In this document: piece by piece, positions 48,206 to 59,082 of the stretch
Layout: every line of letters begins with the position of its first letter
Position numbering within the stretch: position 1 is the stretch's first letter
NCBI GenBank assembly: GCA_015680685.1
Contig: MNCI01007630.1
Location: 43,075 to 107,074, forward strand
Direction: 5' to 3'
DNA from: Gnetum montanum
Lineage: Eukaryota > Streptophyta > Gnetopsida > Gnetales > Gnetaceae
DNA: 64,000 nucleotides
Program-made: the position numbers and the translations under genes
The notes under the pieces: model-generated
What the model saw: the letters and a program-made list of their open reading frames with translations, nothing else
Told to the model about the DNA's origin: nothing
Databases searched by the model: none

Positions 48206-49404
48206 TGTACCGCCTGAAATCGTCGGTCTCCGGCTGGAAGGGAAAACAAAGGCCGTGGGATCGCGGGACGGGTACAGAAGACCTTGCCTTCGCCTAAGGG
48301 CGAGCTGGAATGAAACGGAGGCAGAGTACCTTGGGTGGTCCACACGCGGATCAGACAAGGATTTTCCCGCACGTATGCAAAATGCTATACGCTGGGTTAT
48401 GCGTAAAGGACGTGCAGGCGTAAACGACAAAAAACAGCGTAAAACGTAAACAGATGCAAACGAAGCGTGAGCGTAAATAGACGTAAACGGTGCATGGGCC
48501 AAATTGACGTAAAACTGTAAAAGAACTTGCAGTAAATGTAAACAGTACAGAGTCAAAGTACAGTGCACCGGTCTAACGCAGTTGTGTAGGAACACAAGGC
48601 GGATGAAAAGCCCTGGCATACATAGGGATGACTCGGTCGGTTTGCAGGACGAGCGGAGCGTAAGAGACTAGATCCGCAGTGTGTAGGGCTTCCCAGCGTA
48701 AGAAGGTTTTCTGCTCTTTTGCGCAGTGTAAATGTTCTCTAGTGTGCTCCGGGATTTTTCCAACCATCTGGATGAAGTGGAAAATGGGGGTTTTATACAG
48801 GTTGTTACAGGAGACTCGGGATGGGAGACACGTTGCGCGTTGACCGGGTGCATACAATTTATAAATATACAACTGCTGGGCATAATCGCTGGGCATATAC
48901 ATCACATCAGGTCAGCGTATACGTTGAAAATGGTGGGCGTGAACTAGGTGGAGATGCTGAGCGCTGGGCGTATACGCTAGGCGCATACGCTGACGGATGC
49001 CAGCGTATATGCTGGGCACATACGCTGATGGATGCCGGTGTATACGCTGATGGATGCCGACTTGCTTCAATTCTTGCTATTTGGTGTTGTCTTCATGCTA
49101 TCATTGGAGATCTTGTCGTTGAGCATGTGTATCTGCAGTACCTGGGCATGTACGCCGGAGAGCCGGGCGTATACGCTGGAGTGCCGGGCGTATACGCTGG
49201 ACGTATATGCTGAAATGCTGGGCGTATACACTGGGCGTATACACTGTATGTGTGATCTTGGCGTATACGCTGGAGTGTATACGCTGGCACTATGTATTTA
49301 GCAAAAAACTAAGTGTTGCGATCATGCAGTCGACGTCGTTCGTGAGTTCCAGGGTCTTGTTTGGTGTTAGACAAGTACTAAGCTCTGAATTTTGTGGTGT
49401 TTCA
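48206..49404 (-). repeat. Tb 3' LTR (1199 bp)
   Basis: On the plus strand it runs TGTACCGCC...GGTGTTTCA. On the element strand it starts TGAAACACCACAAAATTC, like the LTR of Ta. A polypurine tract lies at 49405-49423. U3 is full of GCGTATACGC palindromes (48960-49290), followed by a TATA-like TATATTTATAAA at 48858-48869 and then GCGTAAAC-type repeats. Confidence 0.75.
48960..49290. promoter_or_regulatory. GCGTATACGC palindrome cluster in Tb U3
   Basis: More than ten GTATAC-centred palindromes (GGGCGTATACGCTGG and variants) lie just upstream of the TATA-like box on the element strand. Same arrangement as the GATATC cluster of R-type LTRs, with a different core. Confidence 0.55.
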
Positions 49405-49423
49405 TTGGCCCCTCTTTGTTGAC
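49405..49423 (-). promoter_or_regulatory. Tb polypurine tract
   Basis: The minus strand reads GTCAACAAAGAGGGGCCAA directly before the LTR start. Tc has the same at 54200-54218 and Ta a plus-strand form at 47961-47979. Confidence 0.7.
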
Positions 49424-50829
49424 GCTTGGAGGAATCGATCTGAGAAGCATCGACAAAGAAGTGGAAAACACCACAAGCAACTTGATAGAGACGTTGTCTG
49501 CTGCCACTTGGACGAGACGTCATCGCACCGTGTTTAGTAGTACATGGGATTGGGATAGTGAAGTTTGTAACTGTTGGGAAGATAGAGATCGTGGGGATTG
49601 GTGACCACCCATGGGATTTGCTGTGGACAGAGGATGATTCGGTATGCGACATGCTAATCCTTTCCAATGGCTAGGTTTTAGCAGACTTGGAGTGCAGACA
49701 TGCGGTGTGCGTTCTTTGACAGAACAAGGCTCTTGGTTATTTTTCAAGAGAACTTGTTGGCGAGGCCAAAGCCACGAGAGGATGTGTTACATTCTTTGGG
49801 AGAACAGGGCCCATGTTTAGTGTTCAGGGGAACCCGTTGGCGGGGAGCCAAAGCCATGCGACTGGATGCCTTTTGACCATTTTGGGCACGAGTACTTGGT
49901 TTTGAGATGACTGCCTTCCCGCCTGGGGCTTACATGGGAAGTGCCTTGGGTCTCTTCTTCTCTTTTTTTTTGATGTAAACTATTCTGTTTGTGTACTCGT
50001 GTGCAGGTGTTGTACTGTGTGGCGTATTGCAGTGTGCAACAGCATGCTCAATGTTTTAAATGTACTGGGTGTGTCAAGGGTGTAGTTGAATGAAAACTGG
50101 GGAACGAATGGGGATGTACTAGTGAATGGTTTGATTTAGTCCTACCAGGTATGCTGCGAACATTACCTTATCTTGCTGCTTACAACAAGGTGCATCTTTG
50201 TACGGAACTTCTGGGTGTCATCCTGCAAACGTAACGCCAAGGGCACAAGAAAACCGTGAGCGAATAGACGAGCTTAGACTTACTTGGCGATTGATAGCAA
50301 GTGGTGCAATGAAGTGAGCGATGAATGAGCATGGCGGCGGAGTGATGTGCCGGATGTGAACTTGCCAGTTTATAGTCTTGGTAGACTGTCGTGGGTTAGT
50401 TTTATGTCGTAACCCGTTGGACATTGCCTGTTTAGCGTCGTGGCGGATGGTACATTGCTAGTTTTTAGTCTTAGCGTACTGTGAAGAGGCAAGCTAGTTT
50501 ACAGTCTTGGCGGACTCTGATGGTTGTGATGGTGGCAGTTTACTATCATGCCGGACGGGTGGTAGTTTATTGTCATTGTGGACACTGTGGTATTAGTTTT
50601 AAGTCATAATCCAGGACTGTTCTGTGGTATTAGTTTATAGTCATAATCCCAGGACTTAGTTGTGGTATCAGTTTATAGTCGTGATCCTAGGACTTAGCTG
50701 TGGTATCAGTTTATAGTCGTGATCCCAGGACTTAGCTTTGGTATCAGTTTATAGTCGTGATCCCAGGACTTATGCGTACCTGAGCTTATGTTTAGATTTA
50801 GAATGGTTTCAGATACAAATGATTTATCG
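49424..50829 (-). other. Tb 3' untranslated region
   Basis: Non-coding. From about 50360 it holds an array with the core AGTTTATAGTCnTGGnGGAC, ending in a regular 38-bp array (50586-50772). The Tc 3' region has an array with the same core. Confidence 0.6.
50586..50772. repeat. Tb 38-bp tandem repeat
   Basis: Five units of GGTATCAGTTTATAGTCGTG and ATCCCAGGACTTAGCTGT, the last three nearly identical, so partly recent. Confidence 0.85.
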
Positions 50830-50975
50830 GATTAGCGAGCTCGTTCCCTTCTGTGTCAGCTAACTTGAATGCACCATTGTCGAATGCTTTGATGACCACG
50901 TAAGGCCCTTCCTAGTTGGTTGAGAATTTGTCTGGGTGTTCCCAAACAGCTTTGAGTACGAGATCGCCTTTGTGG
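50830..50975 (-). pseudogene. Tb integrase C-terminus
   Basis: The minus strand reads HKGDLVLKAVWEHPDKFSTN, EGPYVVIKAFDNGAFKLAD. It is homologous to Tc 56120-56290 and is the C-terminal domain of Ty3/gypsy integrase. It joins directly to the HAD-like ORF at about 50975; the rest of gag and pol is missing. Confidence 0.75.
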
Positions 50976-52445
50976 ATTGGACGTCTGTGGACTCAGCCCA
51001 GTTGTAGCAAGTCCCCTCCTCCATGACCTCGCTCATGATCCAGGCTTACTTAAGCCCCAGGACCTTCCCCTGGGTAACCAACTAGGGAAATGCATGAGCA
51101 CAAAAAACAAGGTAGAGCTCCTTGATGGGTCCTTCCTTGAGCTTCTCCATGGGGAGCCCCTTGTGCTCCTTGGTGAGCCCTAGCCACTCTTTGAGGTCCT
51201 TCTTCCTAACGGTCAACTCCATCTTGGATTTTGACCCCACCTCAAAGCCTTCAGTAGGGACACTGAATAGATCCACAAACAACTGGTCATTGATGTCAAT
51301 GACTACCTACATGCCATGCATGCTTAGGCAAAAATGGCCAACCTTATTGGAAAAGGACCTAATTAAGATGAGCATCTCAGCCATGGGAATGCTCAGATTT
51401 GAGGCCAGGAATAAATCCATAAGCCCCACCCTCTCGATGTTCTAGAGGAGGGTGTCCAAAGCCCTAGTGTTCAGCTAGTGCTGGCTCCCTACTACTTCCC
51501 CATACTTGAAGTAGATCTTTGCTCCTTGAGCCTTGGTGGCCACTGCCATCACCTCCTTGGAATGCTTCGTCCCTGCTACAGGTTCACAAAATGTTTAGCA
51601 CAAAGAAGTAAAAACTTTAAAATTTACAAAGGCACTTAAGCATATAGTAACTACCGCTGGGAGTTCAACTAGAACGTCTTCAACTATGATCAGTTTGAAG
51701 GGTCTCATCCACTCCCTGTCCAACCAGCCCTGCTTCCTACACTACTCATAAAGAGGAAATTATTCGGCTATGTAAGTGTGGTACTCACCCCGACATTAGC
51801 AAATCACACCCTCCCGCATGTTCTAGGTATAAGAGAACTCCTATAGGGCCAACTGTGCCATGGTCAGTTGGTCCAGTAGGTTGTTAACGCCTGCATCGTC
51901 AAGGAAGAACCTAGTAGCAAACCCATACTGTTAGCATTAGGCTACCTTGGCCAAAGTCACACAAACATTACAGAACAAAGTTGAAAAACCCACCCACTAG
52001 CAACATATACTATTCCTTGAGGGTTCTAGAGGTACTTTGTCATGAAACATGTAAGGAACAACGTGTTGAAGTGATGGTAGTAGTCATACTCGACCATCTC
52101 CCAGATCCAGGCCAAGCACCTTAACCCTGTTGGACGCTGGGTGGATCCTTCTCCCCACCCACTTGTGACTACCCCATTGGTCAGAAACCTCAAAATGCCC
52201 CAGCCTTCCTTGGGCAAAATGGTTTTTATGACAGCGAATGCCTCCTCCTGCTCCAGGGAGGACCAAACAATCATGCTGAAGTGGTCGAGGAGAAACTTCA
52301 AAAAGTCCTGTGCCCCGGGCCTGAACCAGATCCCTCGGTTCCTCATACATATATGGGGAGGAGGAATGGTAGCCATAGGCCTATCCATGTGGCACAGGAC
52401 CCCTCAAACCTCCAAGAAAATCAGGCTAGGTCTCAACCCCGCCCT
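50976..52445 (-). pseudogene. Tb extra ORF: FCP1/NIF-like HAD domain plus TE-type tail
   Basis: First exon (about 52442-51994): LIFLEVXGVLCHM, then IWFRPGAQDFLKFLLDHFSM and IVWSSLEQEE, then LTNGVVTSG, GLRCLAWIWEM and NTLFLTCF. This order resembles plant FCP1/NIF-type HAD proteins, whose first motif is often LDxNGxL; here Asp is Glu and Asn is a stop. A GT...AG intron fits 51993-51928. The second exon gives FATRFFLDDAGVNNLLDQ. The downstream tail includes LMDLFLASNLSIPMAEMLIL and LFVDLFSVPTEGF (51082-51282), and the alignment with the 62-kb copy persists to YNWAE, where the integrase end begins. Many stops, so dead. The family call is my inference. Confidence 0.6.
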
Positions 52446-52640
52446 ACATAACACAATCAACAAATGTTGGCATCGTATCCTAAAGCAATGCACATGCAAT
52501 GTAGTAGCAACGTAGCATAACCTTTTCCAGCGCATAGCATAGCAAGGGCATGAAGGCCTAGCATAGCAAGAATATGCAAGTAGCCAAGCGTAGCAATAAA
52601 CAATTAACGACATACCTATAACGATGGAAAGCATCAATCG
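52446..52640. other. Junction between Tb and the Tc LTR
   Basis: No feature seen apart from AGCATAGCAAG-like short repeats (52515-52590). The 5' LTR of Tb is not found. Confidence 0.35.
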
Positions 52641-54199
52641 CTGGAAAATACCGAACGAAGATCTGTGTACACAGTCTTAACCACAGATCTGTGCGAGGGC
52701 CATGCTAGAGAAAACGAATCCGTGGTGCCTTGAACGGTCTTGTTGATTAGACAGGGACTTACTTAACCAGTAAATTAATGAATATCACGATAATATACGT
52801 ATTATATAGATATTCCATGAAACAATTTGATTCGATGAATTGTAGAAGGATGTAGAAAACAATGTAAATAACTTGAAATCACGACAACGTCAACGTGACA
52901 AGGAAGATTGGATTTAGGAAAGATGCACAATTCCAAGATCTATGCTTTGACTCGAAGACTGAGTATATTGTATACAAAGTTTCAATAGCAAACTTGCCTT
53001 ATCTTGTGTGAAGCATACACAAAACAACAATAAAACTATTCAAAAGGGAGTATAGAATGAAGCTCGGTGTACATCGTAAGCCAAAGATGGAATGCAAGGA
53101 AGGTCAATCCTGGATGTCTATCGATCAACTGTTTCTAATCAATAAACCTTGTCAATCATACTAGATGATCTCTTGATCTCTGATCTGCTCTTTTTGCCTT
53201 TGATAGTCTTTGCTCAAAGCTACAAATGATCACCAATGAAGAGAACTGTATTTTCACCAAAAGACTGATCGCTCCTGCTACCAATGCTCAAACAGTATCT
53301 TCTGTCTTTGCCCAGAAAAGGACGAAGCTCTATTCTTTCTTCGCCAATTGGAGTATTTATAAGTTTGGCATCATGTGGAGAAGGTACGGCCCCGATGACA
53401 TGTGTCTCAAACTTTCAGCATACCGTTGACTTGACAAATTTTATGTTGAAGCTGGTCATATTGCATCACGTTTTGGGGAAAATGGGCAAAGTACGCTATC
53501 AACCACTTCTGCTGAGGCCACCTCATGCTTACACTGTGATACGCTGATAAGCGTATTGCTGCATATGGATAGCAAGTGCGTGTCTGGTACTATCTTAGTT
53601 GGCCTTACTCTGTATTGCACTTGTTTACGCTGCATTGCGTGGCAGAGCGTAATAGATCATAGAAGTAGTTAACTCAAGCTGTTTTATGCTTATTTAGGCC
53701 ACAAAGCGTAATAGAGCATAAAATGGTCAACTTTACATCAAGTTACGCTTGTTTACGCTGCGTAGCGTAATAAGTGTAAAGCGACCAATCTGCAAAAAAG
53801 AGGAAATCAATCTGCCATGCTTCTTTAGACTCTGACTTTGACTTCCTCAAAGCCCATTACGCTTCTCTACGTAATGGAGCGTAAATTCAACCCTGAACAA
53901 AAGACTTAGCGGAATATGCGACAAGTCGTATATCACGCTGCTTAGACCTTAAACTTTGTCGAATTCATCGAAGTAAGTTACTTTATGATATCAGGCTAGT
54001 TACACCGAGCGACATCATGCTATGTTGCGTAATGTAGCGTAAAGAGAGAAAAAAAGTAAGGTTAGAACTTGTAAGAAACTTGGAATCTTGGTGCTGCGCG
54101 CTTCTTTACCTTGTTCTATCTTCTGGACTTCTGCTGCAAATATTCGCCCGAATCGTGAATCTTCGCCCTAGGCTAATTCACAATTTTCATGGTGTTTCA
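52641..54199 (-). repeat. Tc 3' LTR (left end approximate)
   Basis: On the element strand it starts TGAAACACCATGAAAATTG at 54199, after a polypurine tract. U3 holds GCGTAA/TTACGC boxes (53520-54060). A TATA-like TTATAAATA is at 53354-53362 on the minus strand. The inner end is not resolved. It is related to the Tb LTR mainly in the first bases. Confidence 0.6.
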
Positions 54200-54218
54200 A
54201 TGACCCCTCTTTGTTGAC
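54200..54218 (-). promoter_or_regulatory. Tc polypurine tract
   Basis: The minus strand reads GTCAACAAAGAGGGGTCAT directly before the LTR. Confidence 0.7.
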
Positions 54219-56100
54219 GTTTAGAGGGCTTGTCCAAAAGACGTCGATAAAGAATACGAAACACTGGATGGGTAAAAGTACCAATAGCGTTCATCAATGG
54301 TTACTGAAGTGTCGCCTTATCAATGTAGAAGTGCAAGAATGAGGGAAATGGGAGAGAAAATGGTACGTGAGGGAATTTTTATAGAGGTAAGAGGAGAGAG
54401 GTTCGGGGAAGACTCAAGAGAGGTTTTGGGAAGACTTAAGTGAGGTTTGGGGAAGACTCAAGTGTGTGAGTATAGCTTTTCATGCATAAGAAATTAGGCC
54501 TCCTCCCGCGATTGCATTTGCATGGAGTTATTCCATCATATTGTAGATGAAGGGGCTTGCATAGATGAATTGTGTTGAATCTGCATGGCTTGGATGAGTT
54601 TTGTTTCATCCATTTTTCCGACCTTCCTTTTTTCTTGACATCCACTAGGCGAGTTGCATTGCGCCAGTTCATGGACTTGATTGTAATGCAGATGCGGAAA
54701 GTGTATGCTGTGTATTAACATTTTGCGTAAGGAAAATAGATGGAATGGCTAAGGAGGGGAATAAGAGCTAGAGGTAGGATTATGAGAAAAATAGGGTTGC
54801 ACTCCTAAATAGACAGCCTAACCTAAGCGGCCATCTCAAAACGTTGTCTGTACTTCACTGCTTAGGTTAACACACTTTTGAATGACGTCCTCATAGCAAG
54901 TAACCTACAATAAAAGAAGAAAATAGAGGACACCATTATTCGGCCAAATCACTGGAGAGGTTGTTGAAACAAGTACCGTTTGGGGCGAGACAGAGTAAGC
55001 AGTCCATGAATGAGGAACCATAGCAAGAGGCCAAGGTCTCAATGTTGATGCTCGGCCCAGCATATCGCTACCAAAGAAAATCAGACTCATCGCACCCGAC
55101 TGGTTATGCAAAGAACCAACTAGGTGAATTTGTGAAGCCAGAGTCTGATAGTGATGATGAATGGAGATCCCCAAGGTCGTGGTTGATGAGAACTCCTTTG
55201 GGGCTCCGGACGGCGAAACTAATCTCTTAGAGGTGCCACTGCTAAAATGGGTGCAGTGACGACATCTCCGAGGGGTCAGTAGTATGCCTTTCAGCATATC
55301 CGAGGAATCAGCAGAATGCCTGCAAGGTAGCGATGTTGGGGCTGTCCCAACATCCCACCCCATTCATTTTTGCAGCCGCATAGAGACGATTACGCTCGCT
55401 TGATTCATATGTTGGCAGTCTGTAGGTCCCAGTTTTAAGTCCTGGTAGACTGCTGTTGCTGGTTTTAAGTCTCAGCAGACCATGGTCCCTGTTTAAAGTC
55501 TAGGTAGACTAAAAAATGCTAGTTTTACATCATAGTGGATGATGGTAGAGCTGATTTATAGTCTCAGCAGACCATGCTGTGGATGTCAGTTTCATGTCGT
55601 GACCCAGGGGCAAATCTGTGCTGGTTTCACATCTCAGTAGATGGATACTTACCTATGCTAGTTTTATGTCATTGTGGACAGCCGATGCTAGTTTAGCGTC
55701 GTGGCAGACATGTGTAGGAAATTCCAGTTTTACATCTTGGCAGACCTAAACAACACTACCATTTTTAGGTTATAGCGGATGATTGCAATTTGCCAGTTTT
55801 ACATCATGGCAGACGATCGTTGGCAGTTTAGCGTCATGGCGGACGTGTGCAGAAAGTGCCAGTTTTACATCGTAGTAGATGATCATTGCCAGTTTAGCAT
55901 CATGGCAGACGATCGTTGCCAGTTTAGTGTCATGGCGGACGTGTGCAGAAAGTGCCAGTTTTACATCGTAGCAGGCGATCATTGCCAGTTTAGTGTCGTG
56001 GCGGACACGTGAGGAGAGTGCCAGTTTTACATCATAGCGGACGATTGTTGTGCCTGATGTTAACACTGGATATGCATATAGATGTAGTACCACTTCAGGT
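54219..56100 (-). other. Tc 3' untranslated region with minisatellite
   Basis: No conserved protein seen. AGTGAGGTTTGGGGAAGACT-like repeats lie at 54395-54470. At 55420-56045 there are many units of about 32-35 bp with GCCAGTTTTACATCGTAGCA or GCCAGTTTAGCGTCATGGCG cores. Some short open frames follow the repeat period and are not genes. Confidence 0.65.
55420..56045. repeat. Tc minisatellite (AGTTTAGCGTCnTGGCGGAC core)
   Basis: Eight or more regular units at 55790-56045 and looser ones before. The core matches the Tb array, so the array predates the split of Tb and Tc, but unit length differs (about 32-35 versus 38 bp). Confidence 0.8.
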
Positions 56101-56119
56101 ATATATGGTTCATGGGATT

Positions 56120-57155
56120 TGATAACTCTTTGTCGTTGATATCTGCTAGCTTGAATGCACCGTTGTCAGACACATCAGCTACCAAGAAAGGGCCCTCCCA
56201 GTTTGCAGAGAACTTGCCTACTGGGTCGCGAACGACCTTGAGAACTAAATATCCATTTTTGATTGGACACTGTTGAAGATTATGATGATCCTTCTACCTC
56301 TGCTTATCTTGATACTTTTCGATGGTATCAAGCATCTGTATTTGCTTCTCCTCTACTGAGTCAAAATCCATGATTTGAGACTCGGTGTGTTGAGCGTTAT
56401 TTATAATCCTAGAGAGGACCATCCGCAGGGAATGAACTTGTAATTCGAGGGGCAACACTGCCTCAGATCCATAGACTAGGCTATAGGGTGTACTGTCTAT
56501 AGTTGTTCTACATGTGGTACGATACGCCTATAGCACATAGAGGATCTTTTCATGCCATCGTCTTTTGTTGCTGCTAAGCATTTTCTTGAGCAAATTGATG
56601 ATGACCTTGTTTGTTGCTTCGGCTTGACCATTCACTTGCAGATAATAAGGTGAGGAAAAATATTGTTTGATACCAAGGCTATCACAAAAAGATTTGGTTT
56701 CCAGACTACTAAATTGTGGCCCATTGTCGGTCACGATAGTCATCGGGAGGCCAAATCTAGTTACGATGTTGTCCAAAATGAAATGGCAGATCTGTTGAGA
56801 TGTGATCTTTCACAAAGGGATGGCTTCCACCCACTTCGTGAAATACTTAGTAGTAGTGATTATGAAGCTGTGACCTGCGGAGGATTTTGGTGTGATAGGC
56901 CCTATAATGTCTAATCCCCATCGTTGAAAGGGCCATGTAATTTGAGTCGTGTGTAGTTCCGTAGGCAAGACATGTATAAGGTTCACGTAACGTTGACACA
57001 TGTCACATGTTTTAACCTTTGTAAGATAGTATTTTTTCATATACGGCAAGTAATACCCTAAGCGACGGATTTTAGCAGCCATGGTTCATGGTGCTATGTG
57101 TCCTCCGCACAATCCCTTGTGAACTTGGCTGACTATACGTTGTGCTTGGTCTTTG
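56120..57155 (-). pseudogene. Tc integrase
   Basis: Zinc finger: HKGLCGGH...CDMCQRY (57082-56960 region). Catalytic core: WGLDIIGP, then TDNGPQFSS, then GQAEATNKVI, so all three DDE residues are recognisable. C-terminus: NGYLVLKVVRDPVGKFSANW and EGPFLVADVSDNGAFKLAD. The parts lie in separate frames (56810-57082, 56528-56776 and below), so at least two frameshifts. Compared with A this is well preserved. It is split from the upstream half of pol by the G-type insertion at 57160. Confidence 0.85.
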
Positions 57156-57559
57156 TTAATGTTGGCACATTTTGGCCATTTAATGGAGCAGGCTTTGTGA
57201 GGTTGTGAAGCTAGTCATATAACTAGCTTCGCCAATATTTTATTGGATGAAGATTCTTTAGAGGTGTTGGCTATTTCAGTGCCAAAGAAGCATTCAATGG
57301 ATCTACAAACATGTATTGATGTACAAGTCAAGAAGTGGTTTTAGTTGACCTCCATAAGGTATGGAAGGGTAATGAATGTAAGGCAACTTGTAGAAGAAAC
57401 TAAATAATTCCTTGGAATTGAGAGTTATATCGTTTGGGCTATGAAATGCCCCTGAAAGCCAGGTACATTCAAGGTCATCTGCCTCTGGCAAAAGCATCTG
57501 GAACAGCCCATCATGAGGAGGCAACATGTTTCACTTACAGCGTATGGTTTAGGAGAGAG

Positions 57560-57960
57560 ATTTCANGGCTAGAAGCTCACCAAATTGACTGACTTGTCCT
57601 ATCCGAGAAGAAGGTGTTGTGCCCATCAATCTGTTATGTGTAAAATCGAGTTGGGAGAAATTGGCGAGTGACACTGGAATGTTCCCATTAAATTGGTAGA
57701 AAGACGAAGCTCAAAAATTACAGTTTACGGAAGCTGCTTGTCCAGGAAAGAAGACGTCCATGGAAATTATTTTCAGATAATTTTAGGTTGAAGAGAGCCA
57801 TAAGGTTGCTTATGCAGGAGCCTGAAAGGGCAACAGAGGACGGCGGTGGCACCAGCACGGCGTTGTGGATGTACGCCAACAGAAACGTGCGGTTGCGGCG
57901 TACGCCAATAGAGCCTCTATTTGTAGTCACGCCGTGGAACAATTTAGTAGCCGAGAGGGT
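57560..57960 (-). pseudogene. Leucine-rich-repeat gene fragment inside the G insertion
   Basis: Two frames give LRR signatures: SNLMALFNLKLSENNFHG, then, after a frame change near 57720, FNGNIPVSLANFSQLDF and THNRLMGTTPSSRIGQVSQF. The pattern LxxLxLSxNNFxGxxP / NGxIPxSLxN is that of plant LRR receptor-like proteins. No start, signal peptide, membrane segment or kinase is seen. An N lies at 57566. It is broken, and probably a captured piece of a host gene. Confidence 0.6.
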
Positions 57961-58266
57961 TCAGAAAATCTTTGGTATTTTGATGGGACAAGAATAGCTT
58001 CTTTATCTTTAAAGTGATTTTCCATGTTATTTCAATAAGAAATTGTCAAGTATTTTAAAGGTTCTGTTTGAATGCAATTGTTCGCATCTATTGTCTAGTC
58101 AAAGTGGAGTCTTGTACGTGGTAGTTTACGCAACGATTTTTGGTAGCACAGTAGGATTGTCTTGAAGATATCGCTTGGTTGAACCTTGGAAGTTTGAACA
58201 ATTCGTAGATATTGAATTTGGAATAGCTTTATTGTGAAGTGTTTACTCGTGTCATTTTACCTTGTC

Positions 58267-58731
58267 TAAATATTTGAGGTCCACACAAATTTGCTTTCTT
58301 TTCTTTTCTGTCTATTTCCATTGAATCTTGCTCTATTTCTAGTTTTCTTGTGGAACTACCTCTTTCTCTGGGGAAAATTAGGAGTAGATTTGCGGAGTTG
58401 TGCTCAAATGTTTTTGCAAAATTTTACTTGTTATAAGCAGGTATTATAAGGACTTCGTAGACTAGGTAGTTGAACAAAATAGAAAACTTTCAATAACTCA
58501 CAGTACTGGACAAAGTTGGCTAAATCTCTTTAAAGTAAGTCATTTGTAGTTCACACACAATGAAATTGTCACATTTCATACAACCGCATGCCGCAACAGC
58601 ACACACACATACTCACATTAACTACTGAGTTATTTGGAGGTATCTGGGCCTTGGTGTTTCCAGAGACCAGCAAGCCCTAAATCTTGTTTGAGAACACTCA
58701 TTGGTGGTCGCGTCCCAAACGGTCGCCAACA
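58267..58731 (+). repeat. G-type LTR right part (copy 2)
   Basis: Matches 1-468 with scattered substitutions and several single-base indels. Confidence 0.9.
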
Positions 58732-58736
58732 GTTAA

Positions 58737-59082
58737 TGCAAGTATGCAATACTCCATCGAAAGAGCGTCTACAAAGGGTACTATATCCTATGATGACGTA
58801 TTGCCTAGCTCGCTTGTGGATTGCATCTTTTTATGTGCGTGTTAGCTCGTGCGGTGGTTCACCATGCAGGAGGTAAGTTTTAATGTTATCGTACCACTCT
58901 GGTGTTCTATTCGCGAGCAGTGAAGATACTTGCGTTGTTTGAATGACAGGATCTGCACACTCTGTCATTAAGGTGGGACAAGTGTCAAACAGGTGCTACG
59001 GTATATTTAAAGCTAATGTAGCCAGTGCATCAGCTAGCGTGTTATCATTTCGAGACACGTGTTGGGCATCGATTGCTATGAA
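58737..59082 (-). pseudogene. Tc: RNase H to integrase spacer
   Basis: In pieces on the minus strand: DNTLADALATLAL-like, then RSFDGVLHTCI, as expected just before the integrase zinc finger. Broken at 58732 by the G insertion. Confidence 0.6.

Larger units (their letters stand above)
57160..58731 (+). mobile_element. G-type insertion, probable solo LTR (1572 bp)
   Basis: Ends TGTTGGC...GCCAACA, flanked by GTTAA on both sides (57155-57159 and 58732-58736). Tc pol reads on across the site once it is removed. TG...CA ends with a 5-bp duplication mark an LTR. The right 465 bp match 1-468 of the window. On its minus strand it contains a leucine-rich-repeat gene fragment (about 57560-57960). Strand given is arbitrary. 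Confidence 0.85.

Noticed and set aside
48206-54199. 48206-49404 and 52641-54199 as the two LTRs of one element
   Set aside because: Both are preceded on the minus strand by a polypurine tract, so both are 3' LTRs, and their bodies differ strongly.
55770-56093. Repeat protein of about 107 aa (VRHDTKLA...)
   Set aside because: It is the translation of the Tc minisatellite and has no homologue in other copies outside the array.
57160-58731. Helitron or Pack-type DNA transposon carrying a gene fragment
   Set aside because: The ends are TG...CA with a 5-bp duplication (GTTAA). A Helitron would leave no duplication and end in CTRR with a hairpin; Pack-MULEs have 9-bp duplications and long inverted ends.
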